Shown here: positions 18,282 through 26,778 of the stretch, piece after piece
Layout of the letters: each line of letters starts with the position of its first letter
How positions within the stretch are numbered: the first letter of the stretch is position 1
NCBI GenBank assembly: GCA_032334055.1
Contig: JAUOZS010000001.1
Coordinates: forward strand, 4,240,001-4,304,000
Reading direction: 5' to 3'
DNA: 64,000 nucleotides
Source: Selenomonadales bacterium 4137-cl
GTDB lineage: Bacteria; Bacillota; Negativicutes; Sporomusales; UBA7701
Made by a program: the position numbers and the translations under genes
Notes under the pieces: model-generated
What the model was told of the DNA's origin: nothing
Seen by the model: the letters and a program-made list of their open reading frames with translations, nothing else
Database searches by the model: none

Positions 18282-19255
18282 CAGTGATAAGCTACGCGAA
18301 AGCGATCAACGAAGCCCACCGGCAGCTATTGGCGACGGACGAGCGGGTCTTCGTCATCGGCCAGGGAGTGGAAAGCCCCTGGTGTGTCGGCACGACTACC
18401 CTGGGACTCATCGACCAATTCGGCACCAACCGGGTTATCGACACGCCGATTTCCGAACTCGCCGTCACCGGCTCGGCCATCGGCGCCGCAATGACCGGCA
18501 TGCGGCCCATCGTCTTCCACCCACGCATGGACTTTATGTACCTGGCCCTTGACCCCATCATCAACCATTGCGCCAGCTGGCACTACATGTTCGGCGGCGC
18601 GGTCAACGTCCCTGTGACCATCCGCGGGATCGTCAACCGAGGCAACGAGCAGGCCGCCCAGCATTCGCAAAGCCCTTACTCCCTCTACTGCCATGTCCCC
18701 GGCCTCAAAGTCGTCGCCCCCGCGTCCCCCTACGACGCCAAAGGGCTGCTCGTGGCCGCCGTCAGAGACGACAACCCGGTGCTCTATATCGACGACCGCT
18801 GGCTATACCAGACCGAAGAAGAAGTCCCCGACGAAATATATGAAGTACCCCTCGGCAAAGGCAAGGTCTGCCGTGAGGGGACCGACGTCACAGTCGTGGC
18901 CGTATCCTACCTCGTCAAAGAAGCGATCACAGCTGCGGCTGAGCTTGCCAAGCTGGGGATCAGCGTCGAAGTAATCGACCCCCGCACCCTCAAGCCGCTT
19001 GACACAGATCTTATCCTGAACTCGGTAAAGAAAACCGGCCGACTGGTAATCGCCGACCCCGACAACCCTATCTGCAGTCTGGGCGACCACATCTCCTCCC
19101 TCGTCTATGGCAACTTTTTCGGCCGACTGAAAGGCCCCATCCAGAGGGTCAACCTCCCTGACGCTCCCGCCCCGGCCAGCACCGCGCTGGAGAAAGCCTA
19201 CTACCCGAACCACCAGAACATAATCGCCTCCGTCAGGACGCTTTTCAGGCAATAG
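18278..19255 (+). CDS. ThDP-dependent 2-oxoacid dehydrogenase E1 component, beta subunit
   Basis: A 325-residue beta subunit, partner of the preceding alpha subunit. It has the Glu-containing FGTNRVIDTPISELAVTGSA block, AQHSQSPYSLYCHVPGLKVV with the conserved His, and the C-terminal transketolase domain with VIDPRTLKPLDTDLI. The N-terminal domain binds the ThDP pyrimidine; the catalytic Glu is in TPISE. Start and alpha-subunit stop overlap as ATGA, so translation is coupled and 1:1 stoichiometry likely. It is the last gene before a strong terminator. Confidence 0.85.
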   Translation: MTVISYAKAINEAHRQLLATDERVFVIGQGVESPWCVGTTTLGLIDQFGTNRVIDTPISELAVTGSAIGAAMTGMRPIVFHPRMDFMYLALDPIINHCASWHYMFGGAVNVPVTIRGIVNRGNEQAAQHSQSPYSLYCHVPGLKVVAPASPYDAKGLLVAAVRDDNPVLYIDDRWLYQTEEEVPDEIYEVPLGKGKVCREGTDVTVVAVSYLVKEAITAAAELAKLGISVEVIDPRTLKPLDTDLILNSVKKTGRLVIADPDNPICSLGDHISSLVYGNFFGRLKGPIQRVNLPDAPAPASTALEKAYYPNHQNIIASVRTLFRQ

Positions 19256-19274
19256 GATATTACTTCGCTTTTCC

Positions 19275-19306
19275 GGCGGCGCATTAGCGCCGCCATCCGC
19301 TTTTTT
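19275..19306 (+). terminator. Rho-independent terminator after the E1 beta gene
   Basis: A perfect 8-bp stem GGCGGCGC/GCGCCGCC with an ATTA loop. Six T follow after a 6-base spacer. It closes the operon begun by the promoter near 14.0 kb. Confidence 0.85.
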
Positions 19307-19415
19307 CGCAATGGCCAAGTCTCGACTAAGCCATTATCCGGCAGGATAAGAGTTTAAAGCCACGAAGATAATCATATAACTAATAGAGTCTTGCTAAAGG
19401 CAAAGGAGCATTCCC

Positions 19416-20795
19416 ATGAAAATCATCATCCTTGCCGGTGGCGGCGGCACCAGGCTCTTCCCGCTGTCGCGGGCCAACTACCCCAAACAGTTTCTCAAGC
19501 TCGGCGGCCCGCATTCCCTCCTGGCGCAAACGGTAGCCCGCTTCCTGCCGTTGGTGGCCGCAAAGGATATCGTCATCGTCACCAACCACGACCATCTTCA
19601 CCATGTCCGGGCCGAGCTGTCGGCCTGCAGCGCCACTGCCGCCCACATCATCCTCGAGCCCGTCGGCCGCAACACCGCCCCCGCCGTAGCCCTCGCGGCC
19701 CGCTACTGCATCGATAAGCTTGGCGCAGATGACAACGAACTCCTCCTCGTCACCCCCTCCGATCACCTCGTAGGCAACCCCGCAGCATTCGTGCAGGCCA
19801 TTCGCCAGGCATCCACAGCGGCTGGCAGCCGTATCGTCACCTTCGGCGTCCGGCCCGACAAACCCGAGACCGGCTATGGCTACATACAGGCCGGCGCCAA
19901 ACAGGGCGACGCATACATCGTCGATTCCTTCAAGGAAAAACCCGACGCCCAAACCGCCGAACGCTACCTCAAGGCCGGTAACTATTACTGGAACTCCGGC
20001 CTGTTCGCCTTCACCGTCGGTACCTTCGCCGACGAACTATCCCGGCACCAACCGGCTATCCACGCCGGCCTTGAACAATCTTACGAAGCACTGCTCGAGA
20101 GATTCGCCGACCTGCCGGACATCTCGCTCGACTACGCCATCGCCGAAAAATCCGATCGTATCGTCACCATCCCCCTAGACGCCGACTGGAGCGACATCGG
20201 CTCCTGGGACGCCATCTACGACGTCCTCCCCAAGGACGCCGCCGGCAACGCCATTCACGGCGACTGTCTGCCGGTCAGCTGCCGCGACTCCCTTATCCTC
20301 GGCCACAGCCGCCTCATCGCCGGCATCGGCCTAGAAGACATCCTCGTCGTCGAAACCGACGATGTCATCCTTGTCGCTAAAAAAGGGGAATCCCAGAAGG
20401 TCAAGGAAATCGTCGCGGAGCTCAAGGCCCGCGGCCGGCGCGAAGCCGCCGAGCACACCACCGTCTACCGTCCGTGGGGCCGCTACAGCGTACTCGGCGA
20501 AGGCCCGGGCTACAAGCTAAAAAAAATCGTCGTCAATCCTGGCCAGCGCCTCAGTCTCCAGCTCCACCACCACCGCAGCGAACACTGGATCGTCATCGGC
20601 GGCACGGCCAAAGTCACCATCGGCGCGCAGGAACAGATGGTCCACGAAAACGAAAGCGCCTTCGTGCCCGTCTCCACAAAACACCGCCTGGAGAACCCTG
20701 GCAAGATACCGCTGGAAATGATCGAAGTTCAAAACGGCAAATACCTCGAAGAAGACGACATCGTCCGCTTCGACGACATCTACGGCCGCGCCTGA
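19416..20795 (+). CDS. manC: Mannose-1-phosphate guanylyltransferase / mannose-6-phosphate isomerase (bifunctional)
   Basis: Makes GDP-mannose from mannose-1-phosphate and GTP, and may also isomerise fructose-6-phosphate to mannose-6-phosphate. The 459-residue length and two domains match the type II family. The N-terminal nucleotidyltransferase motif is LAGGGGTRLFPLSR with NYPKQFLKL, and EPVGRNTAP is the second block. The C-terminal cupin domain (residues about 345-455) carries RPWGRYSVL, KIVVNPGQRLSLQLHHHRSE and the metal-binding His cluster. A GAGCA/AAAGGAG site precedes the ATG. Its product is the substrate of gmd at the window's left end. Confidence 0.95.
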   Translation: MKIIILAGGGGTRLFPLSRANYPKQFLKLGGPHSLLAQTVARFLPLVAAKDIVIVTNHDHLHHVRAELSACSATAAHIILEPVGRNTAPAVALAARYCIDKLGADDNELLLVTPSDHLVGNPAAFVQAIRQASTAAGSRIVTFGVRPDKPETGYGYIQAGAKQGDAYIVDSFKEKPDAQTAERYLKAGNYYWNSGLFAFTVGTFADELSRHQPAIHAGLEQSYEALLERFADLPDISLDYAIAEKSDRIVTIPLDADWSDIGSWDAIYDVLPKDAAGNAIHGDCLPVSCRDSLILGHSRLIAGIGLEDILVVETDDVILVAKKGESQKVKEIVAELKARGRREAAEHTTVYRPWGRYSVLGEGPGYKLKKIVVNPGQRLSLQLHHHRSEHWIVIGGTAKVTIGAQEQMVHENESAFVPVSTKHRLENPGKIPLEMIEVQNGKYLEEDDIVRFDDIYGRA

Positions 20796-20798
20796 GCG

Positions 20799-20915
20799 CC
20801 GGCTGGCGAAAAGCCCCATCTGCATTGATACGACCAGCTTGTTGCTTGCGTACGTTCCGGGCACGCAAGCAAGCAATCCTCGTCGTGCCTGGCAGATGGG
20901 GCTTTCTGAACGGTC
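20799..20915. repeat. Intergenic long-hairpin repeat, copy A
   Basis: A two-level hairpin starting right after the manC stop. The outer arms AAAGCCCCATCTGC and GCAGATGGGGCTTT are a perfect 14-bp inverted repeat, and the inner arms TTGCTTGCGT and ACGCAAGCAA a perfect 10-bp one. End sequences match copies B (37863-37982) and C (61591-61712). Confidence 0.75.
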
Positions 20916-20993
20916 TTAGTTTATGTAAAAAAAATCCAGAAATTCAACGCGTCCGCTATTGACGGCAGGACAAAACCGGCTGAAAAACGAATT

Positions 20994-21018
20994 ATTTACC
21001 AGTAAATCCGGGCATAAT
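20994..21018 (+). promoter_or_regulatory. Possible operator palindrome and -10 box before the hexomutase gene
   Basis: ATTTAC-CA-GTAAAT is a perfect palindrome, five bases upstream of CATAAT, a possible -10. No convincing -35 hexamer is seen, so the palindrome could be an activator or repressor site. Low certainty. Confidence 0.3.
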
Positions 21019-21043
21019 AGCAGACTGTATGGGGGGCGATCGC

Positions 21044-22447
21044 ATGATAAAATTCGGTACCGACGGCTGGCGCGGCATAATCAGCGAAGACTACACCTTC
21101 AGCAACGTTAGGCTGGTGGCCCACGCCATCGCCGACTACATCCTCGGCCGCGGCGAAGCGGCCAAAGGGGTCGTCGTAGGCTACGACGCCCGTTTCCTCT
21201 CCCGCAGCTACGCCGAAGACTGCGCCGGTGTTTTGGCGTCGCGCGGCGTCACCGTTTGGCTCTCTGACGCCATCCTGCCCACCCCGGCCCTCACCTGGCA
21301 GGTCAAAGACCGCCAGGCCGCCGGCGGCATAATGATCACCGCCAGCCACAACCCCGGCGAATACAACGGCCTCAAATTCAAAGCCTCCTATGGCGGCTCG
21401 GCCTCGCCCGAAATCATCGCCGACATCGAAACCTACGTCCGCCGCCGCGAAACAGAAGGCGGCGAGTACCCCAAAATCCCCCTGCCGGCCGGCGTCGAAG
21501 CCTTCTCGCCCCATGACCCTTACCTCGACCACATCGACGCCGTCCTCGACCCGAAAACCCTCGCCGCCAGCAAAGGCAAGATCCTGTTCGACGTCATGCA
21601 CGGCGCGGCCAGCGGGTACGCCGCCAGGCTCGCCGCCCGCCACGGCCTCGACCTCGTCGAAGTCAGAAGCGAATACAACCCCTCCTTCGGCGGCGTCAAC
21701 CCCGAGCCCATCGATAAAAACCTCGCCGCCCTCCGCGCCGCCATGGCCGAGCACAAGGCGGCCGTCAGCCTCGCCACCGACGGCGACGGCGACCGCATCG
21801 GCGCCATCGACGCCGACGGCCGCTTCATCAATGCCCACCAGATCATCGCCCTGCTCGCCAAATACCTCCACGAAAAGCGCGGCTGGACCGGCGGCATAGC
21901 CCAGACCCTCACCGTTTCCGAACTCGTCAAGCGGGTCGCCGCCAAATACGGCCTCAAACTCTACGAAACCCCTGTCGGCTTCAAATACATCGCCAACCTC
22001 ATGCTCTCCGAGGACATCCTCATCGGCGGCGAAGAATCCGGCGGCATCGGCATCAAAAACTACATCCCCGAGCGCGACGGCGTCCTCCTCGGCTTCCTGC
22101 TCATCGAAGTCGTCGCCGCCTACGGCAAAACCCTCGGCCAGCTTCTCGACGAAATGATGGCCGAGCTCGGCCACTTCTACTACGGGCGCGAAGACCTCCA
22201 CCTCGACGACGCGCGGAAAAACCGCCTGATGGCGTCCCTCGTCCCCGCGCCGCCCGCGGCTCTGGGCACCCTCAAACCCCTCTCCTCGAACTGCACCGAT
22301 GGCTGCAAACTCTACGTCGACGGCGGCTGGGTAATGTTCCGCGCCTCCGGCACCGAGCCCATCGTCAGGGTCTACGCCGAAGCCGGCAGCCCCGAACTGC
22401 TCGCCACCATCCTTACCGAGGCGGTGAACTATGCCAGAAATGCGTAA
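21044..22447 (+). CDS. Phosphoglucomutase/phosphomannomutase family protein
   Basis: Interconverts hexose-6- and hexose-1-phosphates through a phosphoserine. The 467-residue protein has FGTDGWRG at the N-terminus, the active serine in TASHNPGEYNG, the Mg-binding DGDGDR near residue 250, the sugar-specificity loop GGEESGGI, and the phosphate-binding RASGTEP at the C-terminus. GEESGG fits enzymes accepting glucose or mannose, so it may serve ManC and GalU. I start at the ATG after GGGGGG; the upstream ATG adds five residues without a better site. It overlaps galU by 17 bases. Confidence 0.92.
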   Translation: MIKFGTDGWRGIISEDYTFSNVRLVAHAIADYILGRGEAAKGVVVGYDARFLSRSYAEDCAGVLASRGVTVWLSDAILPTPALTWQVKDRQAAGGIMITASHNPGEYNGLKFKASYGGSASPEIIADIETYVRRRETEGGEYPKIPLPAGVEAFSPHDPYLDHIDAVLDPKTLAASKGKILFDVMHGAASGYAARLAARHGLDLVEVRSEYNPSFGGVNPEPIDKNLAALRAAMAEHKAAVSLATDGDGDRIGAIDADGRFINAHQIIALLAKYLHEKRGWTGGIAQTLTVSELVKRVAAKYGLKLYETPVGFKYIANLMLSEDILIGGEESGGIGIKNYIPERDGVLLGFLLIEVVAAYGKTLGQLLDEMMAELGHFYYGREDLHLDDARKNRLMASLVPAPPAALGTLKPLSSNCTDGCKLYVDGGWVMFRASGTEPIVRVYAEAGSPELLATILTEAVNYARNA

Positions 22448-23348
22448 AATCAGAAAAGCCGTCATCCCCGCGGCCGGCCTCGGCACGCGCTTCCTCCCGG
22501 CCACCAAGGCCCAGCCCAAGGAAATGCTGCCCATTGTCGACAAGCCAGCCATCCAATACATCATCGAAGAAGCCATCCAGTCGGGCATCGAAGAGATCCT
22601 CATCATCACCGGCCGCAACAAACGGGCCATCGAAGACCACTTCGACCGCGCCGTCGAGCTTGAGCTCACCCTCAAGGCCCAGGGCAAATACGACCTCCTC
22701 GGCCTGGTCGAGGAAATATCCAATGTCACCATCCACTATGTCCGCCAAAAGGAACCGCGCGGCCTCGGCCACGCCGTCCTCTGCGCCAAACAATTCGTCG
22801 GCCCCGAGCCGTTCGCCGTCCTCCTGGGCGACGACATCATCGACGCCGCCGTCCCCTGCCTCAAACAACTGCTTGACGTCTACGAGGACCATCCCGGCAC
22901 CATCCTCGGCGTCCAGGAAGTCCCTCAGGACAGGGTGTCAAGCTACGGCATCGTCAAACCCGTTCCGGTCGGCGAAAACCTCTGGAAAGCCGCCGACCTC
23001 GTCGAAAAGCCGCCCCAGGCCGAGGCCCCATCGCGCCTTGCCGTCCTTGGCCGCTACATCATCGAGCCCGAAGTCTTCCCAATCCTTGAAACCACCCCGC
23101 CCGGCCGCGGCGGCGAAATCCAGCTCACCGACGCCCTCCGCGTCCTGGCCGCCAGCCGGCCGGTCTATGCCTACCACTTCGACGGCCGCCGCTACGACGT
23201 TGGCGACAAGCAGGGCTACCTCGAAGCCACCATCGAATTCGCCCTCAAGCGCCCCGATCTCCGCGACCAATTCCTCCAGTATCTTATAAAAACAGTCAAA
23301 CCCCTCCTGGTCGGCCAGGAAGCTGCCTGCAGCCGCCGGCCGGAATAA
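22431..23348 (+). CDS. galU: UTP-glucose-1-phosphate uridylyltransferase
   Basis: Makes UDP-glucose for glycans and glycolipids. The 305-residue protein has the GalU signature AVIPAAGLGTRFLPATKA, with PKEMLPIVDKP and the conserved VRQKEPRGLGHAVLCA and GDDIID blocks. GRYII and GEIQLTDAL are typical of the C-terminal half. GAGGCGGTGA precedes the first ATG, while a second ATG nine bases later would also work. Together with the mutase it forms a glucose-6-phosphate to UDP-glucose route. Confidence 0.95.
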   Translation: MPEMRKIRKAVIPAAGLGTRFLPATKAQPKEMLPIVDKPAIQYIIEEAIQSGIEEILIITGRNKRAIEDHFDRAVELELTLKAQGKYDLLGLVEEISNVTIHYVRQKEPRGLGHAVLCAKQFVGPEPFAVLLGDDIIDAAVPCLKQLLDVYEDHPGTILGVQEVPQDRVSSYGIVKPVPVGENLWKAADLVEKPPQAEAPSRLAVLGRYIIEPEVFPILETTPPGRGGEIQLTDALRVLAASRPVYAYHFDGRRYDVGDKQGYLEATIEFALKRPDLRDQFLQYLIKTVKPLLVGQEAACSRRPE

Positions 23349-23369
23349 AGAGGGGAGTAGGGGAGAGGC

Positions 23370-24323
23370 ATGACACCTATAGCAGCAGTAATCGGCACCA
23401 TCTTCATGGACTGTAAAGGCTTCGCCAAACAGAAATACAACCCCGCCGGCCGCAACCTCGGCAGCGTCAAATTCGTCCACGGCGGCGTCGGCCGCAACGT
23501 CGCCGAAAACCTCGCCAACCTCGGCATCGACACCCGCTTCGTCGCCAGCGTCGACCGCAGCGGCATCGGCCGGGAGATCACCGCCCGCCTTGCCCAAGCC
23601 GGGGTCTGCACCCAATCTGTCGTCGAAACAGATACCCGCGGCATGGGGCTGTGGCTCGCCGTCATGGACGACACCGGCGACCTGGCCGGCTCCATCTCCC
23701 AGATGCCCGACCTCCACCACCTCGAAAACCATATCGGCAAAAACGGCGCCGAAATCGTCCGCAATGCCGGCCATATCGTCCTTGAGCTCGACCTCAACGC
23801 CCACATCACCAACAAGGTGCTCAGTCTCGCCCGCGAGCAGGGACGCCCGGTTTACGGCATCCCCGGCAACCTCTCCGTCATAATGAGCCACCCCGACATC
23901 CTCGGTCAGCTCGACTGCTTCATCTGCAACAACATCGAAGCCGAGCGGCTGATCGGCGTCCCCCTGCCGGCGGACGACATCGCCTCCCTCGAATGGGAAC
24001 TGGCCCGCTTCGTCGCCGCCAAAGGCCTCGGCGGCATGGTCATCACCCTCGGCAGCGCAGGTAGCGTCTACTACGACGCCGTAAAAGGAACGGCCGGCCA
24101 TCAGCCCGTCTTCCCCGTCACCGTCATTGACACCTCGGGAGCCGGCGACGCCTTCTTCTCCGGCACCGTCATGGGCCTCATGCGCGGCCTGCCTCTCAAA
24201 GAGGCCGTCGTCTGCGGCACCAAAGTCGCCAGCTGGACCGTCCAATCGGACGAAAACACCTGCCGCGACCTCGGCGCAAAACTCGCCGCCGACCCCGTTC
24301 TCAAGGAACTTCTTGCCGGGTAG
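23370..24323 (+). CDS. PfkB/ribokinase family carbohydrate kinase
   Basis: A 317-residue kinase. PfkB signature 1 is FVHGGVGRNVAENLANLG and signature 2, with the catalytic Asp, is DTSGAGDAFFSGTVMG near residue 250. VITLGSAGSVYYD is the usual strand before signature 2. The sugar is unknown: members phosphorylate ribose, fructose, pseudouridine, adenosine and others; the residue order near the N-terminus (IGTIFMDCKGFA) is closest to the pseudouridine/ribokinase side, but this is tentative. It lies between galU and pgi with AGGGGAGTAGGGGAG upstream. Confidence 0.85.
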   Translation: MTPIAAVIGTIFMDCKGFAKQKYNPAGRNLGSVKFVHGGVGRNVAENLANLGIDTRFVASVDRSGIGREITARLAQAGVCTQSVVETDTRGMGLWLAVMDDTGDLAGSISQMPDLHHLENHIGKNGAEIVRNAGHIVLELDLNAHITNKVLSLAREQGRPVYGIPGNLSVIMSHPDILGQLDCFICNNIEAERLIGVPLPADDIASLEWELARFVAAKGLGGMVITLGSAGSVYYDAVKGTAGHQPVFPVTVIDTSGAGDAFFSGTVMGLMRGLPLKEAVVCGTKVASWTVQSDENTCRDLGAKLAADPVLKELLAG

Positions 24324-24359
24324 CGTATCCCGGCTTCCGATACGAAGGAGGCGTCCGAC

Positions 24360-25802
24360 ATGCTTACCCTTCCCTCGGGCTTCGCGTTCGACTACGCCAA
24401 CCTCTACGGCGACGGCAAAGTAACCGGCGCCGACATCGCCGGCATCGCCGGCCGCATCGCCGCCGCCCACGCCGCCGTCGGCCATATGCGGGCCACCGGC
24501 GAAGTGCGCGGCCACCTATCCAAAGACGGCGTCCCCGAAAAAGTTCTCTTCAGCCAGCTCCCTTACGTCGCCGCCGGCAATCTCAACTCCCCCGAATCCA
24601 TCCGGCGGCTCAAGGACTTCGGCGCCTCCCTCCGCCACCGCACCGACGCCGTCATCCACTTCGGCATCGGCGGCTCCTACCTTGGCAACCGCGTCCTCTT
24701 CGACGCCCACTGCGGCGAATTCTGGAACAGCCGCTCCCCCGAAGAACGTGGCGGCTACCCCGAACTCTACTTCAGCGGCAATAACCTCGACCCCCTGCGC
24801 ACCGACGATCTTATAAAACACATCCGTGCCGCCGCCGCGGAAAAAACGCCCTACCGACTCCTTCTGGTTGTCGTATCCAAATCGGGAGGCACCCTCGACA
24901 CCATGGGCTCCTTCATGGTCGTCCACGAAGCCCTGCGCCAGGTTCCGGGGCTTGAACTCTCCGTCGTCGCCGTCACCGACCCGGCCGGGGGCGACAAAGC
25001 CACCCTCCTCAAAAAACTCGCCAATGACAGCGGCTGGCCCACCTTCGCCGTCCCCGACGGCGTCGGCGGCCGCTTCAGCGTATTTTCCGAAGTCGGCCTT
25101 GTTACTGCCGCCTGCATCGGCTTCGACCTTGACGCCTTCCTTGCCGGTGCGCGATCCATGGACCAAGCCTGCCTGGAAGGCGACCCGCGGACCAACCCCG
25201 CCCTTTTAAACGCCGTCCTCAAATACCTCGCCGCCGCCAACCATGGCCGCAACATCGAAATCTTCATGCCCTACGCCGACAGGCTCAAAGCCGTCGCCGA
25301 ATGGTATGTCCAACTCCTGGCCGAGTCGCTCGGCAAACGCACCGACCGGCAGGGGAGGGAGGTCTTCTACGGCCGCACCCCCGTAGTCGCTGTCGGCACC
25401 ACCGACATGCACGCCCAAACCCAGCAGCACCAGGACGGCGCCCGCGACAAAGTCGTCCAGTTCGTCCGTGTCGCCGCCTGGGACAGCGACCCCGTCATCC
25501 CCGACGCCTTCCCGTCTGCCCGCGAACTAACCAAAATCTCTTCCCTGCGTATGAGCCAGGCTCTCGACGCCGCCCTCGAAGCCAACGCCCAGGCCCTCGC
25601 CGCCGACGGCCGCTACAGCGCCGTATTCCACCTGCCGCACCTCGACGCCTTCCACCTCGGCGAACTCCTTTACCTGCTCGCCCTCTCCGTCGCCTACGAA
25701 GGCGAACTGGCCGACGTCGACGCCTTCGACCAGCCCGGCGTGGAAGCATACAAAAGAATAATGTCTCCCAAATTGGCAGCTTTGAAACAGGCAGGACGTT
25801 GA
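24360..25802 (+). CDS. pgi: Glucose-6-phosphate isomerase
   Basis: Interconverts glucose-6-phosphate and fructose-6-phosphate, linking glycolysis to the nucleotide-sugar genes next to it. The 480-residue protein carries FGIGGSYLGNRVLFDA, VVVSKSGGTLDTM in the first SIS domain, GGRFSVFSEVGL, and TDMHAQTQQHQDGARD in the second. A GAAGGAGG site precedes the ATG. It is shorter than the E. coli enzyme (549), as in many Firmicutes. It ends just before a strong terminator shared with the convergent licD gene. Confidence 0.92.
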   Translation: MLTLPSGFAFDYANLYGDGKVTGADIAGIAGRIAAAHAAVGHMRATGEVRGHLSKDGVPEKVLFSQLPYVAAGNLNSPESIRRLKDFGASLRHRTDAVIHFGIGGSYLGNRVLFDAHCGEFWNSRSPEERGGYPELYFSGNNLDPLRTDDLIKHIRAAAAEKTPYRLLLVVVSKSGGTLDTMGSFMVVHEALRQVPGLELSVVAVTDPAGGDKATLLKKLANDSGWPTFAVPDGVGGRFSVFSEVGLVTAACIGFDLDAFLAGARSMDQACLEGDPRTNPALLNAVLKYLAAANHGRNIEIFMPYADRLKAVAEWYVQLLAESLGKRTDRQGREVFYGRTPVVAVGTTDMHAQTQQHQDGARDKVVQFVRVAAWDSDPVIPDAFPSARELTKISSLRMSQALDAALEANAQALAADGRYSAVFHLPHLDAFHLGELLYLLALSVAYEGELADVDAFDQPGVEAYKRIMSPKLAALKQAGR

Positions 25803-25812
25803 TAAGCGTAAA

Positions 25813-25850
25813 AGACCAGGGAACGCACTCGCGTTCCCTGGTCTTTTCTT
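25813..25850. terminator. Bidirectional terminator between pgi and licD
   Basis: A perfect 14-bp stem (AGACCAGGGAACGC with its complement), an ACTC loop, and TTTTCTT on the plus side. A-rich bases on the other side give a U tract on the minus strand. It serves both converging genes. Confidence 0.9.
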
Positions 25851-26695
25851 CACATCCCCAGCGGCACGTTGACGATGATCTCGCGCGCGTGGGTCTTGCG
25901 CTGGCCTTCGGGCGGCACCGCCAGATCGCCGTATTTTTTCAGCAGGTACGTATCGGGCCGGTTAGGCGCGAAAAACTTGTACCCTTCAAAGGAAACCTCC
26001 CGTAGCGGAAAGATATCCTTCCGCACGCGCGGCACCTTGTAATAAAATTCGACTCCGAACGAAAGGAGATCCTGCCCGGGCCGGTTGAAAAACCTGTCGC
26101 GGAACCGCTTGGCGCTCCACTCCGCCGCGTACAAAGGCAGGATAAGCGGCAGCCCGACGGTAAACAGCCCGCTCATATACAGCGCCCTGCTGACGGATCC
26201 CTTGGGAAACCGCCTTCGGAACTGTCGCAGCCGGTGCCGGAGGGTCAACATCTCCAGGATAGCCCGGTGAGGATAAGAATCGTACGGGAAGATATCCAGA
26301 TAAATCCCCCGGTAATGGGGAACATAGCCCTTGTCCTTCTCCACAAAGATACTGTTTCTGTCCCGGATTCGCGGCAACACGTCCCGATAATCGGCGTCCG
26401 TCTCCGCGGTCTGAAAAAATAGATCTTCCGGCAGCTCCTCCGCCGCGATTTTCCGGAAACGCTCGAAGTCGGCGCGGAGCATGGCTATATCCGCGTCATC
26501 ATCCCAGGGGATGAACCCCCCGTGGCGCACCGCCCCAAGCAGCGTGCCAGATTCCAGCCAGTAGGGGATGCCGTGCTTGCGGCATATATGGTCCAAGATG
26601 CGCAGCATGCGCAGCATCACCAACTGCGCCTGGCGGAGCGTCGTATCCCCCATCGCGCGGTTGTCGGGGAAAAGCGACTGCAAATCCTCTTTCAA
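25850..26695 (-). CDS. licD: LicD family phosphotransferase
   Basis: LicD/fukutin-type nucleotidyltransferase-fold protein that adds phosphocholine or another phospho-group to cell-surface glycans. The 281-residue protein has the signature YWLESGTLLGAVRHGGFIPWDDDADIA split over its first 75 residues, with the Asp triplet DDD binding metal. It starts at TTG, supported by GGGAGG eight bases upstream. It lies downstream of the adhesin, separated by a terminator hairpin, so it could be read by read-through or alone. Choline-specific genes (licA/B/C) are not in the window. Confidence 0.9.
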   Translation of the reverse strand: MKEDLQSLFPDNRAMGDTTLRQAQLVMLRMLRILDHICRKHGIPYWLESGTLLGAVRHGGFIPWDDDADIAMLRADFERFRKIAAEELPEDLFFQTAETDADYRDVLPRIRDRNSIFVEKDKGYVPHYRGIYLDIFPYDSYPHRAILEMLTLRHRLRQFRRRFPKGSVSRALYMSGLFTVGLPLILPLYAAEWSAKRFRDRFFNRPGQDLLSFGVEFYYKVPRVRKDIFPLREVSFEGYKFFAPNRPDTYLLKKYGDLAVPPEGQRKTHAREIIVNVPLGM

Positions 26696-26736
26696 GCGCG
26701 AAGCCTCCCTTTCCGTCCCTTACGGGTGCAGGCAGA

Positions 26737-26764
26737 AAAGTGGGGAACTCGCGTTCCCCACTTT
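26737..26764 (-). terminator. Terminator downstream of the adhesin gene
   Basis: A perfect 12-bp stem AAAGTGGGGAAC with its complement around a 4-base loop. On the minus strand it follows the adhesin stop and runs into TTTTCTG. Confidence 0.85.
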
Positions 26765-26778
26765 CCGTCTGCGGCTTA

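Noticed and set aside
17253..19255. Pyruvate dehydrogenase complex operon
   Set aside because: No E2, E3 or lipoate genes are beside the E1 pair; the neighbours are sugar genes.
20996..22732. A 578-codon open frame on the minus strand opposite the hexomutase gene
   Set aside because: It is the mirror of a G/C-rich coding gene with strong third-position bias. The translation is low complexity with no motifs, while the plus strand has full mutase signatures. The same applies to the large minus frame at 22938-24515.
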